Assembly (NCBI GenBank): GCA_947593615.1
Contig: CANQDR010000003.1
Span: 1 to 64,000 of the forward strand
Direction of reading: 5' to 3'
Length of the DNA stretch: 64,000 nucleotides
From: an uncultured Clostridia bacterium
GTDB taxonomy: Bacteria > Bacillota > Clostridia > Oscillospirales > Acutalibacteraceae
Shown: positions 46,278 through 55,802 of the stretch, piece after piece
Layout of the letters: each line of letters opens with the position of its first letter
Position numbering within the stretch: the stretch's first letter is position 1
Notes under the pieces: model-generated
Told to the model about the DNA's origin: nothing
The model's input: only the letters and a program-made list of their open reading frames with translations
The model's database searches: none
Made by a program: the position numbers and the translations under genes

Positions 46278-47636
46278 TTGAAAAAATTGCTTTCAATGAA
46301 AACGGTGCTTATAGGTATAGCGTTTACTGTATTTCTGTTGTTTATTAAAGACAATATGGGAATCGTATGGCTCATACTGTCTAAAATTTTGGAGATCCTT
46401 ACACCTTTCATAATTGGTTTCCTTATTGCTTATATACTTAATTTTCCGTATAAGTTTTTTTACTCCAAAGCCTTTGGAAAAATGGGTACTAAACGAAAGA
46501 TTTTTGCCAAAGTACGAAAGCCTTTGTCAATAATCTGCACATACACAATTTTAGCGGCCATTTTTATTGTATTAATTTTAATAGTTGTTCCTCAGATTGT
46601 AGTTAACATTGCAAGTCTTGTAGAAGCTATGCCAAAATACTTTGATTCTTTTATGACCAATGTTAATTACTTTGTTGATTGGATTAATACTACGTTTCAT
46701 GCAGGCATAAAGATAGATATTAACGATAAGAATTTACTTGATAATATAAATAATATATTGCATTATTTCTCAATCGACAACATTACTAAACTTGCAGGAC
46801 AAACTACAGAAGTAATCTTCAATATGGCTACGAGTACAGCAAACGGCTTTTACAACTTTATTATGGGTATTGTTCTTTCGGTTTACTTCCTTGCGGCTAA
46901 GGAGTCACTCTGCCGTTTGGTAAAACGACTGGCAGTTGCATTTATTCCGATAAGATACCTGCCAAAGATATATGAAATTGTTGATATAACAGATACAAAA
47001 TGCGGACGTTTTCTCGTCGGAGATATACTTGACGCTGGTTTTATAGGTATTTTAACTTTTATTACAATGTCTATTTTCCAGCTTCCGTATGCGCCGTTAA
47101 TAGCCGTTTTAATAGGAGTTACAAATATAATTCCGTTTTTCGGACCGTTTATCGGTGCAATACCAAGTGCGTTTATACTTTTCCTCGTTGATCCGTGGGA
47201 TATGATTTGGTTTATCGTAATAATTTTCATAATTCAGCAGCTTGACGGCAATCTATTCAAGCCGAAGATTATCGGAAGCCAGGTTGGGCTTTCAAGCTTT
47301 TGGGTACTTTTCAGCGTTATGGTCGGAGGAGCGCTTTTCGGTGTTGTGGGACTTATTCTCGGAACGCCTATTTATGCGGTAATTTATTCGCTTGTTGGAA
47401 AGAAAGTCAGAAATTCAATTGATGATAAGGGTAAAATTGCTCAGGAGGCTCTTGATTTTGAAGTTCTCAACTATGCCAAAATAGCCGAGGAGCAGAAGAA
47501 AATCAGAGAAGAGAAAGAAAATCAGCAAAAGGAAAAGATCAAAAAGCTCATCAGGCTTAACAAATCCGATGATGACGAAGATAATTTGAATGAAGATGAA
47601 AACACAACGAAAAACGATGATAAATCTGAAAGCTAA
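46278..47636 (+). CDS. AI-2E family transporter (DUF20)
   Basis: The 452-residue protein has eight or so membrane helices and family segments VTNIIPFFGPFIGAIPSA and GVVGLILGTPIYAV. A long highly charged cytoplasmic tail (about 390-452) ends the protein. Substrates in this family are diverse and not predictable here. AAGGAG at 46264-46269 is 8 bases before TTG 46278, which I take as the start rather than the overlapping GTG 46269. It lies close behind polC. Confidence 0.85.
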   Translation: MKKLLSMKTVLIGIAFTVFLLFIKDNMGIVWLILSKILEILTPFIIGFLIAYILNFPYKFFYSKAFGKMGTKRKIFAKVRKPLSIICTYTILAAIFIVLILIVVPQIVVNIASLVEAMPKYFDSFMTNVNYFVDWINTTFHAGIKIDINDKNLLDNINNILHYFSIDNITKLAGQTTEVIFNMATSTANGFYNFIMGIVLSVYFLAAKESLCRLVKRLAVAFIPIRYLPKIYEIVDITDTKCGRFLVGDILDAGFIGILTFITMSIFQLPYAPLIAVLIGVTNIIPFFGPFIGAIPSAFILFLVDPWDMIWFIVIIFIIQQLDGNLFKPKIIGSQVGLSSFWVLFSVMVGGALFGVVGLILGTPIYAVIYSLVGKKVRNSIDDKGKIAQEALDFEVLNYAKIAEEQKKIREEKENQQKEKIKKLIRLNKSDDDEDNLNEDENTTKNDDKSES

Positions 47637-47666
47637 AAATCTGTTAAACGAAAATAAAAAATATGT

Positions 47667-47718
47667 TTGACAAAATCAATTTATTATGGTAGTATATTAG
47701 CACGTTAGCACACTAAAG
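47667..47718 (+). promoter_or_regulatory. his operon promoter with repeat operator
   Basis: TTGACA (47667-47672), 17 bp and TAGTAT (47690-47695) precede hisZ. TTAGCAC follows twice at 47697-47703 and 47705-47711, covering the expected transcription start. A repressor bound there would block the promoter. Confidence 0.65.
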
Positions 47719-47734
47719 TATTTAAGAGGTAATT

Positions 47735-48904
47735 ATGAAAAAATATATAAAGATAACTCCGGAAGGAACAAAAGACTTTTTATTTGCTGAATGTTCGGCA
47801 ATGGACAGCATTTGCGGAAAAATTGAAAAAGTCTTTGTATCCCGCGGTTTTAAACGCGTTATTACTCCAGGAATCGAGTTTTATGATGTGTTTTCGGTTC
47901 CATGCAGCGGAATTTCACAGGAATCAATGTTCAAGATGGTTGACAATAAGGGCAGACTTCTTGTTGCGCGTCCCGATTCGACTCTTCCTATAGCCAGAAT
48001 GGTATCATCCCGTCTGAAAAACAGCATTATGCCTGTACGTTTGTATTATAAACAGGCTGTTTACCGTAATAATCCCACTCTTACAGGCAGGCGCAATGAG
48101 CTTATGCAGATGGGCATTGAGCTTCTCGGAGTAAAGGGAATAAGAGCAGACCTTGAAATTCTGACTACAGCGGTAAATTGTATATCTTCCGTTGCAGAAG
48201 ATTTCAGAATTGAGCTTGGTCATGCACAGGTGTTTAATGCCTTGTCACAGGAGCTTGATATTGACGAAAGCTACAAAGAAAAAATAAGAGTTTCAATTGA
48301 GGGTAAAAATTATTCTGCGCTTAATAATCTCCTTGACAAGCTAAAACCCTGCAAAGCTGTATCTGCCATACGCAGTTTGCCGTCGCTTTTCGGCGGAGAA
48401 GAGGTATTTGAAAAAGCGGCTGAAATCTGCGAAGGTACAAAAGCAGTTGCGGCTCTTGAATATCTGCATAAAATCTACAGTAATCTTGAACCTCTCGGAC
48501 TTGGCGACAAGCTGATAATTGACTTGGGTCTTGTTCAGAGAAACGATTATTATACAGGAATTGTCTTTACCGGCTACATTAACGGAATTGGCGACGCAGT
48601 AATTTCAGGCGGAAGATATGACGAGCTTCTTTCTGCGTTTGACGCACCTATGGGTGCGGCAGGATTTGCCGTAGATACTGATGCAATTACAATTAAACAC
48701 CTGTCAGACGACGGAGTTAGTTATTCAGATAATCCAGATGTTCTTGTTTTTGCAGAGGACGGACATGAGGTTGAGGCTATTAATATTGTATCAGAGCTTA
48801 ACAGCAAAGGAATTAAGGCTCAGTTCAGTGTATTGCCGACGCTTGAAGAAACAAAGCAGTTTGCTTCTCAGCGCAAAATTGCAGAAGTCAGAGTAATAGG
48901 ATAA
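47735..48904 (+). CDS. hisZ: ATP phosphoribosyltransferase regulatory subunit
   Basis: The 389-residue protein resembles histidyl-tRNA synthetase without aminoacylation ability (TPEGTKDFLF, RPDSTLPIARMV, LVQRNDYYTGIVF, SGGRYDELL). It activates and regulates short-form HisG and binds histidine. It opens the his operon. Confidence 0.93.
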   Translation: MKKYIKITPEGTKDFLFAECSAMDSICGKIEKVFVSRGFKRVITPGIEFYDVFSVPCSGISQESMFKMVDNKGRLLVARPDSTLPIARMVSSRLKNSIMPVRLYYKQAVYRNNPTLTGRRNELMQMGIELLGVKGIRADLEILTTAVNCISSVAEDFRIELGHAQVFNALSQELDIDESYKEKIRVSIEGKNYSALNNLLDKLKPCKAVSAIRSLPSLFGGEEVFEKAAEICEGTKAVAALEYLHKIYSNLEPLGLGDKLIIDLGLVQRNDYYTGIVFTGYINGIGDAVISGGRYDELLSAFDAPMGAAGFAVDTDAITIKHLSDDGVSYSDNPDVLVFAEDGHEVEAINIVSELNSKGIKAQFSVLPTLEETKQFASQRKIAEVRVIG

Positions 48905-48930
48905 TCAAAGCCTGAAAGGAAATTTCATAT

Positions 48931-49560
48931 ATGAAACCACTTAGAATTGCTCTTACAAAGGGCAGACTTGAAAAAACAACGATTGAGCTTTTTGAAAAAA
49001 TCGGATATGATTGCAGTGAAGTAAAAAACAAGGGAAGACGTCTTATTCTTCCCGTAGGCGACAATGAATTTGAAGTTGTTCTTGCAAAGGCTGCTGATGT
49101 AATTACATATGTTGAGCACGGAGTATGCGATTTGGGAGTTGTAGGAAAGGATACAATACTTGAAAACGGCAGTTCATTTTACGAGCTGCTTGATCTCGGA
49201 TTCGGCAAATGCAGATTTGCTCTGGCAACAAAAAAGGATTATGATTTTTACGGCGGCTACAAGACAAAGACAATTGCTACAAAATATCCAAATGTTACAC
49301 GCTCATTTTTTGACGACAAAAATATGGATGTAAGAATTATAAAAATTGAAGGCTCAGTTGAGCTTGCACCACTTGTAGGTCTTGCAGACGGAATAGTAGA
49401 TATTGTTGAAACAGGTTCAACGCTCAAGGCAAACGGACTTGAAGTAATTGAATGGGTAACTGATATATCAGCAAGACTTATTGCAAATACTGCAAGCCTT
49501 AAACTCAGAAAAAATGAAATTGAGGAACTTCAGAAAAAATTGGAGGCTGTAACGCAATGA
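48931..49560 (+). CDS. hisG: ATP phosphoribosyltransferase, short form
   Basis: At 209 residues it lacks the C-terminal regulatory domain of long HisG, which agrees with hisZ being next to it. Motifs are IALTKGRLEK, DLGVVGKDTI and the PRPP loop region VDIVETGSTLKANG. It catalyses the first step of histidine synthesis. Confidence 0.96.
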   Translation: MKPLRIALTKGRLEKTTIELFEKIGYDCSEVKNKGRRLILPVGDNEFEVVLAKAADVITYVEHGVCDLGVVGKDTILENGSSFYELLDLGFGKCRFALATKKDYDFYGGYKTKTIATKYPNVTRSFFDDKNMDVRIIKIEGSVELAPLVGLADGIVDIVETGSTLKANGLEVIEWVTDISARLIANTASLKLRKNEIEELQKKLEAVTQ

Positions 49561-50858
49561 TTACAACAGTAACAGCAGACGGAAAGAGAGAATACGAGTT
49601 TATTGAGGTGCTCAAGAAAAGAGCGCAAAATTCAGATAAAAACGTTATTCCCATAGTATCTGAAATTATAGATAATGTACGCGAAAACGGAGATAAAGCC
49701 GTAAAGGACTATACAATTAAATTTGACGGAAAAGCGCCCGAGCAAACTGAGATTTCCGCAGATGTCATAGACGGCATAATTTCAAAATGTGATGAAAAAT
49801 ATATTGAAACTCTTAAAAAGGCCTCAGAAAATATTTCTGATTTTCATAAAAGACAGCTTCAGCAAAGCTGGCTAACAACCAAGAACAACGGTGTAATAAT
49901 GGGGCAGAGAATACGCGGATTAAAGCGCGTGGGAATTTATGTTCCGGGCGGTACGGCCGCGTATCCGTCATCAGTTCTTATGAACGCTATTCCTGCAAAA
50001 ATTGCAGGTGTTGAAGAAATAATAATGTGTACCCCTCCTCAAAAGGACGGTACGCCTAATCCAAATATCATTGCAGCCGCAAAAATTGCAGGCGTTGACA
50101 GAATTTTCCTTATGGGAGGAGCTCAGGCGGTTGCCGCCCTCGCATACGGAACTGAAAGTGTGCCGAAGGTTGATAAAATTGTAGGCCCCGGAAATATTTT
50201 TGTCGCAACGGCAAAAAAACTCCTTTACGGCACTGTTGACATTGATATGATTGCAGGTCCCAGTGAAATTCTTATTATAGCCGACAGCTCGGCAAATCCG
50301 AAATTCCTTGCGGCTGACCTTATGAGTCAGGCAGAGCATGATAAGCTTGCTTCGGCAATTTTGCTTACAGATTCACCGGAGATTGCAGAAAAGACAAAAC
50401 AAGAGCTTGAAATTCAGATGACTGAATTGTCAAGAAACGAAATTATTAAGTCATCCATTGATAATTTCGGAGCAATTATTGTTTGCAGCGATATCTCGCA
50501 GGCAGTGGGTTTTGCCAACGAGCTTGCACCCGAGCACCTTGAAGTATGCTGTAACGATCCTATGGAGTATATAGGAAAGCTTGACAATGCAGGCTCTGTA
50601 TTTCTCGGGAACTACAGCCCCGAACCGCTCGGTGATTATTTTGCAGGGCCGAATCACGTTCTGCCCACCAGTGGTACTGCAAGATTCTTCTCACCGCTGT
50701 CTGTTGACAGCTTTGTAAAGAAATCAAGCTTTATTTACTATACTGAAGATGCTTTAAGAGCCGACGCAGAGGATGTCATAAGATTTGCCGATACCGAAGG
50801 CCTTACTGCACACGCAAATTCAATTAAAGTTAGATTTAAGGCAACACCACACAATTAG
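49557..50858 (+). CDS. hisD: Histidinol dehydrogenase
   Basis: The 433-residue enzyme has family motifs RVGIYVPGGTAAYPSS, VDKIVGPGNIFVA, MIAGPSEILIIAD, SQAEHDKLASA and NHVLPTSGTARF. It oxidises histidinol to histidine. It overlaps hisG by 4 bp. Its last codons (KATPHN and stop) are formed by the terminal repeat of the MITE-like element at 50838, so the natural C-terminus was probably replaced. Confidence 0.96.
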   Translation: MITTVTADGKREYEFIEVLKKRAQNSDKNVIPIVSEIIDNVRENGDKAVKDYTIKFDGKAPEQTEISADVIDGIISKCDEKYIETLKKASENISDFHKRQLQQSWLTTKNNGVIMGQRIRGLKRVGIYVPGGTAAYPSSVLMNAIPAKIAGVEEIIMCTPPQKDGTPNPNIIAAAKIAGVDRIFLMGGAQAVAALAYGTESVPKVDKIVGPGNIFVATAKKLLYGTVDIDMIAGPSEILIIADSSANPKFLAADLMSQAEHDKLASAILLTDSPEIAEKTKQELEIQMTELSRNEIIKSSIDNFGAIIVCSDISQAVGFANELAPEHLEVCCNDPMEYIGKLDNAGSVFLGNYSPEPLGDYFAGPNHVLPTSGTARFFSPLSVDSFVKKSSFIYYTEDALRADAEDVIRFADTEGLTAHANSIKVRFKATPHN

Positions 50859-51013
50859 CGGCTAAAGCCTTAATGCACAACTTATTTGCATATTTTTCTC
50901 CATTTTGCCCAAAAATTTTCCGCTATATGACAGTATGACGAAAAATTATTTTAATAAAATGACGAAAAATCTGACTTTGCAATTCGCACATTATAATTGT
51001 GCGGTATTGCCTT
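50838..51013. mobile_element. MITE-like element at the 3' end of hisD
   Basis: The 176-bp segment has 20-bp terminal inverted repeats, AAGGCAACACCACACAATTA at 50838-50857 and the complement of AAGGCAATACCGCACAATTA at 50994-51013, with 18 of 20 matches. It has no gene. Inside, ATGACGAAAAAT occurs twice. It separates hisD from hisC within the operon and may affect downstream expression. Confidence 0.75.
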
Positions 51014-51041
51014 AATATTGATTAAAACAGGGAACTGATAT

Positions 51042-52094
51042 ATGAATTATGAACTTAACAAAAAAATCCGTGAGCTCGAGCCTTATGAACCTATAAGCGG
51101 TACATATAAAATAAGACTTGACGCAAACGAATGTCCGTACAATTATCCTACGGAGCTTAAAGAACAAATAGCAAAGGCAATTCAAAATATAGATTTTAAC
51201 CGTTACCCGGACCCAATGGCTTCTGAAGTTGTTAATTATTTTGCGGAATATTACAACATAAATTCAAAACTTGTCACGGCTGGCAACGGCTCAGATGAAC
51301 TCATTTTCTTGATTGAATCCGCTTTTATGGAGAAAGGCGACAAAATGCTTGTTGTTTCTCCTGACTTTTCAATGTATAAGTTTTATTCTTCGATTTGTGA
51401 GGTTGAATGTGACTCGTTTATTAAAAATGAAACTCTAAACATTGACGTCGATTTGCTCATAAAAAAGATAAATGACGATAGTATTAAGCTCGTTATATTT
51501 TCCAATCCCTGTAATCCTACGGGACAGGGATTGGTAGCTGAGGATGCAAGAAAACTTGTTAATTCGGTAAATGCTCTTGTTATTCTTGACGAGGCATATA
51601 TGGATTTTTGGAATCAGAGCTTAATTGGTGAAGTTGAAAACTATTCTAATCTAATAATTTTAAGAACCGCTTCAAAAGCCGTCGGTTCTGCCGCTTTAAG
51701 GCTTGGTTTTGCTGTTGCAAACGAAACAATATCCAAAGCAATAAAGGCGGTAAAATCTCCTTATAATGTAAACAGTATTTCCCAGGCAATAGGCAGTATA
51801 ATTTATAAAAACAAGGAATATTTAATAAACCGACAAAAAACAATTGTCAGAAACAGAGAAAAGCTGTATAATGAGTTAGTAAAGATTGAAGAAAACATAA
51901 GTGATTTCAAAGTTTTCAACAGTTGTGCCAACTTTATTTTGGTTAAAACTCCATATGGTAAGGATTTGTGGGAATATCTAAAAGAAAATTTAATTGTCAT
52001 AAGATTTATGGGCGAGTACATAAGAATTTCCGTAGGCACAGAAAACGAGATTGACGAAACAGTCAAGTGTATTAATGACTTTTTTTCGAGGTGA
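51042..52094 (+). CDS. hisC: Histidinol-phosphate aminotransferase
   Basis: The 350-residue PLP enzyme has TAGNGSDELIF, FSNPCNPTGQGL, VILDEAYMDF and the PLP Lys in RTASKAVGSAALRLG. It makes histidinol phosphate. Its own start lies 28 bp after the MITE-like element. Its stop is just before hisB. Confidence 0.94.
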   Translation: MNYELNKKIRELEPYEPISGTYKIRLDANECPYNYPTELKEQIAKAIQNIDFNRYPDPMASEVVNYFAEYYNINSKLVTAGNGSDELIFLIESAFMEKGDKMLVVSPDFSMYKFYSSICEVECDSFIKNETLNIDVDLLIKKINDDSIKLVIFSNPCNPTGQGLVAEDARKLVNSVNALVILDEAYMDFWNQSLIGEVENYSNLIILRTASKAVGSAALRLGFAVANETISKAIKAVKSPYNVNSISQAIGSIIYKNKEYLINRQKTIVRNREKLYNELVKIEENISDFKVFNSCANFILVKTPYGKDLWEYLKENLIVIRFMGEYIRISVGTENEIDETVKCINDFFSR

Positions 52095-52098
52095 GTTT

Positions 52099-52677
52099 AT
52101 GCGCTGTGCAATTGTAGAGAGAAAAACAAAAGAAACCGACATCAAACTTATTTTAAATCTTGACGGAGGCAATGTTTCAATAGACACAGGAATCGGTTTT
52201 TTTGACCATATGCTAAATTCGTTCGCAACACACGGAGGGTTCGGACTTGAACTTTCTGTAAAAGGCGACCTTGAGGTTGATGAACATCATACAATTGAAG
52301 ATACAGGAATTGCACTCGGAAAAGCATTCAGTCAGGCGTTGGGTGACAAAGCCTCTATCGACAGATTCGGAAGCTTTTATGTTCCGATGGACGAAGCGCT
52401 CGCATTTTCTTCGGTAGATATAAGCGGACGGCCATTTTTAGTGTTTGACGCAGATTTTCCGCAGGCAAAATGCGGCGGATACGACTGTTCAATGACAGTT
52501 GAATTTATGCGCGCATTTGCATATAATGCAGGTATTACACTGCATCAAAGGGTTCTTTACGGTGATAATTCTCATCACATTACTGAGGCTTTATACAAAT
52601 CTTTGGCTCACGCGTTGAAACTTGCCGTAAAACAGAACACGTCAAACAAACCTCTTTCTACAAAAGGAGTGTTATAA
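52099..52677 (+). CDS. hisB: Imidazoleglycerol-phosphate dehydratase
   Basis: The 192-residue monofunctional enzyme has metal-binding motifs DEHHTIEDTGIALG and DNSHHITEALYKS and FDHMLNSFATHGGF. GAGGTGAG lies before ATG 52099; an in-frame start at 52051 would overlap hisC and adds unrelated residues. Confidence 0.95.
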   Translation: MRCAIVERKTKETDIKLILNLDGGNVSIDTGIGFFDHMLNSFATHGGFGLELSVKGDLEVDEHHTIEDTGIALGKAFSQALGDKASIDRFGSFYVPMDEALAFSSVDISGRPFLVFDADFPQAKCGGYDCSMTVEFMRAFAYNAGITLHQRVLYGDNSHHITEALYKSLAHALKLAVKQNTSNKPLSTKGVL

Positions 52678-52680
52678 ATT

Positions 52681-53400
52681 ATGATTATTTTACCTGCAAT
52701 TGATATAAAGGATGGAAACTGTGTACGTCTTTTTAAAGGCGATTATTCAACAGTTGAAAAAGTTGCAGAATCCCCATACATAGCGGCACAGCGATTTTCT
52801 GACGCAGGAGCAAGCTGGATTCATATGGTTGATCTTGACGGAGCAAAGGATGCTAAGCTTGTAAACGCTGATTTAATTGCCGATGTAGCCAAAGCCTCAG
52901 GATTATCCGTTGAGGTAGGCGGCGGAATACGTGATATGAACGCAGTTGAATATTATCTTTCAAGAGGTATCAACAGAGTCATACTCGGCTCGGCTGCCGT
53001 TAAAGACCAGCAGTTTGTTATTGACGCTGTCAGACAGTACGGAGACAGAATAGTTGTTGGAATTGATGCAAAAGACGGTATGGTCAGGGCAGAGGGCTGG
53101 CTTGATAATTCAGATATAAATTATATCGAACTTGCAAAACGTATGGAAGCTGTAGGAGTTCAGACAATAGTCTTTACCGACATTGATCAGGACGGCACGC
53201 TTGCAGGACCTAATTTAAAACAGCTTGACGACCTTGTACACGAGGTAAACTGCAACATAATTGCAAGCGGCGGTGTTTCCGTGCTGAAAGATATTATTAA
53301 TCTTTCAGAGCTTGACATTTACGGAGCGATCTGCGGCAAAGCAATTTACGCAGGACAGCTTGACTTAAAACAGGCAATTGAAATTACAAGTAAAATTTAG
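52681..53400 (+). CDS. hisA: ProFAR isomerase
   Basis: The 239-residue TIM-barrel protein has [24 protein letters not shown] and [15 protein letters not shown], with Asp8-type and mid-barrel catalytic Asp residues. HisF normally follows and is a close paralogue, but the N-terminal IDIKDG and FTDIDQDG identify this one as HisA. Confidence 0.94.
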   Translation: MIILPAIDIKDGNCVRLFKGDYSTVEKVAESPYIAAQRFSDAGASWIHMVDLDGAKDAKLVNADLIADVAKASGLSVEVGGGIRDMNAVEYYLSRGINRVILGSAAVKDQQFVIDAVRQYGDRIVVGIDAKDGMVRAEGWLDNSDINYIELAKRMEAVGVQTIVFTDIDQDGTLAGPNLKQLDDLVHEVNCNIIASGGVSVLKDIINLSELDIYGAICGKAIYAGQLDLKQAIEITSKI

Positions 53401-53408
53401 GGTGCTGT

Positions 53409-53723
53409 ATGGATTTAGATAAATATTTTGTAAAATCAGAGCTTATTCCTGCCGTTATTCAAGAGAAATCAACAGGTGAGGTATTAATGCTTGCCTATAT
53501 GAACAGGGAAAGTATGCAAAAAACCTTTGAAACAGGTTACACTTGGTTTTGGTCACGAAGCAGGCAGGAGCTTTGGAATAAGGGCGCGACGTCGGGTAAT
53601 CTTCAAAAGGTAGTTGAAATATTTTCAGACTGTGATGACGATACACTGCTGATTACTGTTGAACAGACGGGAGCTGCCTGTCATACAGGCAATCATTCCT
53701 GCTTTTTTAAGAAATTGAATTAA
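53409..53723 (+). CDS. hisI: Phosphoribosyl-AMP cyclohydrolase
   Basis: The 104-residue protein has [27 protein letters not shown] and zinc-site residues in DCDDDTLL and [11 protein letters not shown]. It is a stand-alone cyclohydrolase, separate from HisE. Confidence 0.94.
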   Translation: MDLDKYFVKSELIPAVIQEKSTGEVLMLAYMNRESMQKTFETGYTWFWSRSRQELWNKGATSGNLQKVVEIFSDCDDDTLLITVEQTGAACHTGNHSCFFKKLN

Positions 53724-53738
53724 TTAGAGGTATAAATT

Positions 53739-54071
53739 ATGAATGACAGAGAAGTACTTGCAGCTTTGTATGCTACAGTAGAAAACAGAAGAGATAATCC
53801 TAAAGAAGGGTCATATACTTGTTATCTTCTTGACAAAGGGCTTGACAAGATATTGAAAAAGGTCGGCGAGGAATGCAGTGAAACGATCATTGCGGCAAAA
53901 AACGGCGATAACAGCGAAACAGTATATGAAATTGCAGATTTGATTTACCACCTTACCGTTATGATGGTACAGCAGGGAATACCGCTTGAAGATGTTCTTG
54001 CAGAGCTTGACAAGCGAAGCGAAAAAACAGGTAATCTTAAACAATTTCATGTAGTAGACAAAAATACCTGA
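53739..54071 (+). CDS. hisE: Phosphoribosyl-ATP pyrophosphatase
   Basis: The 110-residue MazG-like helical protein has SYTCYLLDKGLDKILKKVGE and ECSETIIAAKN with metal-binding Glu residues. It is the last gene of the his operon, followed by a strong hairpin. Confidence 0.94.
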   Translation: MNDREVLAALYATVENRRDNPKEGSYTCYLLDKGLDKILKKVGEECSETIIAAKNGDNSETVYEIADLIYHLTVMMVQQGIPLEDVLAELDKRSEKTGNLKQFHVVDKNT

Positions 54072-54097
54072 TTTTTCCGCAGTATTATGATACACAA

Positions 54098-54126
54098 AAA
54101 GCCCTATGACGTGGTCATAGGGCTTT
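54098..54126. terminator. Terminator between hisE and the HPr-like gene
   Basis: AAAGCCCTATGAC and GTCATAGGGCTTT pair around GTG. The T-run is better on the minus strand, but it lies between convergent genes and can serve both. Confidence 0.75.
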
Positions 54127-54147
54127 AAAAAAGAATTTATATGTATT

Positions 54148-54387
54148 TTAAGCACAAGTAGAAGTGAATTTGGAAATTGCCTGCTTAAAATTATCATCAG
54201 GTTCAGATTCAAAAAGCAATTCGATCGGTTTGCTTACATCAAGTGAGTAAACACCTATCAGTGAATGGGCGTCAACAGTATAGTCGCCGCTTTTAATCAT
54301 TATCATAAGATTAGGAAAATGAGCAAGGGTTTCAAAAATTTCCATTAATCCGTTTTTGTTTTTCGGGGAAATTGGCATAGAAAACAA
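54148..54387 (-). CDS. HPr-like protein without the active-site histidine
   Basis: The 79-residue protein has the second half of an HPr fold (SGDYTVDAHSLIGVYSLD) but no GLHARPA active-site motif at its start. It therefore cannot carry phosphate from enzyme I. Such HPr-like proteins may be regulatory. The TTG start at 54387 has AGAGG 8 bases upstream; ATG 54378 is the alternative. Confidence 0.65.
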   Translation of the reverse strand: MFSMPISPKNKNGLMEIFETLAHFPNLMIMIKSGDYTVDAHSLIGVYSLDVSKPIELLFESEPDDNFKQAISKFTSTCA

Positions 54388-54509
54388 AGAACTCACCTCT
54401 AATATTTAATTTTCTGACATTATAATATCATTATTTCTTGCGATAATCAACGAAAATTGATGAAATTTTTGAATTTCAACTATTTAGATAAAAAAAGGAA
54501 GATTTATTA

Positions 54510-55802
54510 ATGAATTTTAATATAGTTACACTCGGCTGCAAAGTTAATCAATATGAATCTCAGGCAATGCGTGAGGATATGATAAGAAATGGATACATTT
54601 TGTCAGCAGATAAAAGCAAAGCAGATATTACAATAATTAACAGCTGTACTGTAACTTCCGTGAGTGATGCAAAAAACCGCAAAATAATAAATAAAGTACG
54701 CCGAGAAAATCCCGATGGAATTATTATTCTTACAGGATGTATGCCGCAGGCTTTTCCAGATGACAGCAATAATTTTAAAAACTGCGACATAGTTCTTGGA
54801 AACTCCAAGCGTGCCGAGCTTATTCCTGCATTGACTAAATATTTATCTGAAAGAAATAAATATGTACATATAACTGAACATTTAAAGAAAAATGAGATGT
54901 TTGAAAACCTTTCTGTTTCATCTCTGGGAGAGCATACAAGAGCTTTCATAAAAATTGAGGACGGCTGCAACAGATTTTGCTCCTATTGCATTATACCATA
55001 TGCAAGAGGAAGGGTAAGGTCAAAAAAGCTTGATGATTTAAAGAATGAAATCAAGAATGTGGCGTTTAACGGTTATAAAGAGGTCGTTCTTGTGGGTATT
55101 AATCTTTCCGCATATGGTCTTGGCGAAGATTTCGACCTTGCCGATGCTGTTGAATGTGCCTGCTCTGTTGACGGTATTGAGCGTGTAAGGCTCGGTTCAA
55201 TTGAACCCGAACAAATGGATGACAAACTTATCTCAAGACTTGCAGCTCAAAGCAAGTTCTGCCCGCAGTTTCATTTATCGTTACAAAGCGGCTGTGACGA
55301 CACATTAAAAGCCATGAACAGACATTACAACAGCTCAGAATATAGGGATATAGTAGAAAAACTCAGAAATTCCTTTAAAAACTCCGCAATGACAACCGAT
55401 GTAATGGTGGGATTTGCAGGAGAGAGTGAAGATAATTTTAAAAAGTCTATGGAATTTGTAAAAAGTATGGGCTTTGCAAAAGTACACGTTTTTCCTTATT
55501 CTCAGCGCAGAGGCACGGTTGCCGCGTCGGCTCCCAATCAGGTTTCACCATCGGAAAAAGAAAAACGTGCAAAGCTAATGAGCGCGCTCGTTGAAAAATC
55601 GCGCGCAGAGTTTCTCTGTTCGCAGGTAGGACTTGTTGAACAGGTGCTTTTTGAGCGTTTGCGCCGCGGATATCTTGAAGGATACACTAAAAACTACACA
55701 CCTGTTCGTATATATTCTAATGACAGCTCACTTTGCGGAACAATAAGAGAAGTAAAAATAGTTAGTTCTTCTAAGGACTATTGCATGGGAGAATTAGTGT
55801 AA
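54510..55802 (+). CDS. mtaB: tRNA t6A37 methylthiotransferase, MtaB type
   Basis: The 430-residue radical-SAM enzyme starts VTLGCKVNQYES with one cluster Cys. INSCTVTSV and LTGCMPQ supply the other ligands, EDGCNRFCSYCIIPYARG binds the radical-SAM cluster, and a TRAM-like end follows. The GCKVNQYES start separates MtaB from MiaB and RimO. It thiolates t6A in tRNAs that read ANN codons. It overlaps the convergent gene by 9 bp. Confidence 0.92.
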   Translation: MNFNIVTLGCKVNQYESQAMREDMIRNGYILSADKSKADITIINSCTVTSVSDAKNRKIINKVRRENPDGIIILTGCMPQAFPDDSNNFKNCDIVLGNSKRAELIPALTKYLSERNKYVHITEHLKKNEMFENLSVSSLGEHTRAFIKIEDGCNRFCSYCIIPYARGRVRSKKLDDLKNEIKNVAFNGYKEVVLVGINLSAYGLGEDFDLADAVECACSVDGIERVRLGSIEPEQMDDKLISRLAAQSKFCPQFHLSLQSGCDDTLKAMNRHYNSSEYRDIVEKLRNSFKNSAMTTDVMVGFAGESEDNFKKSMEFVKSMGFAKVHVFPYSQRRGTVAASAPNQVSPSEKEKRAKLMSALVEKSRAEFLCSQVGLVEQVLFERLRRGYLEGYTKNYTPVRIYSNDSSLCGTIREVKIVSSSKDYCMGELV

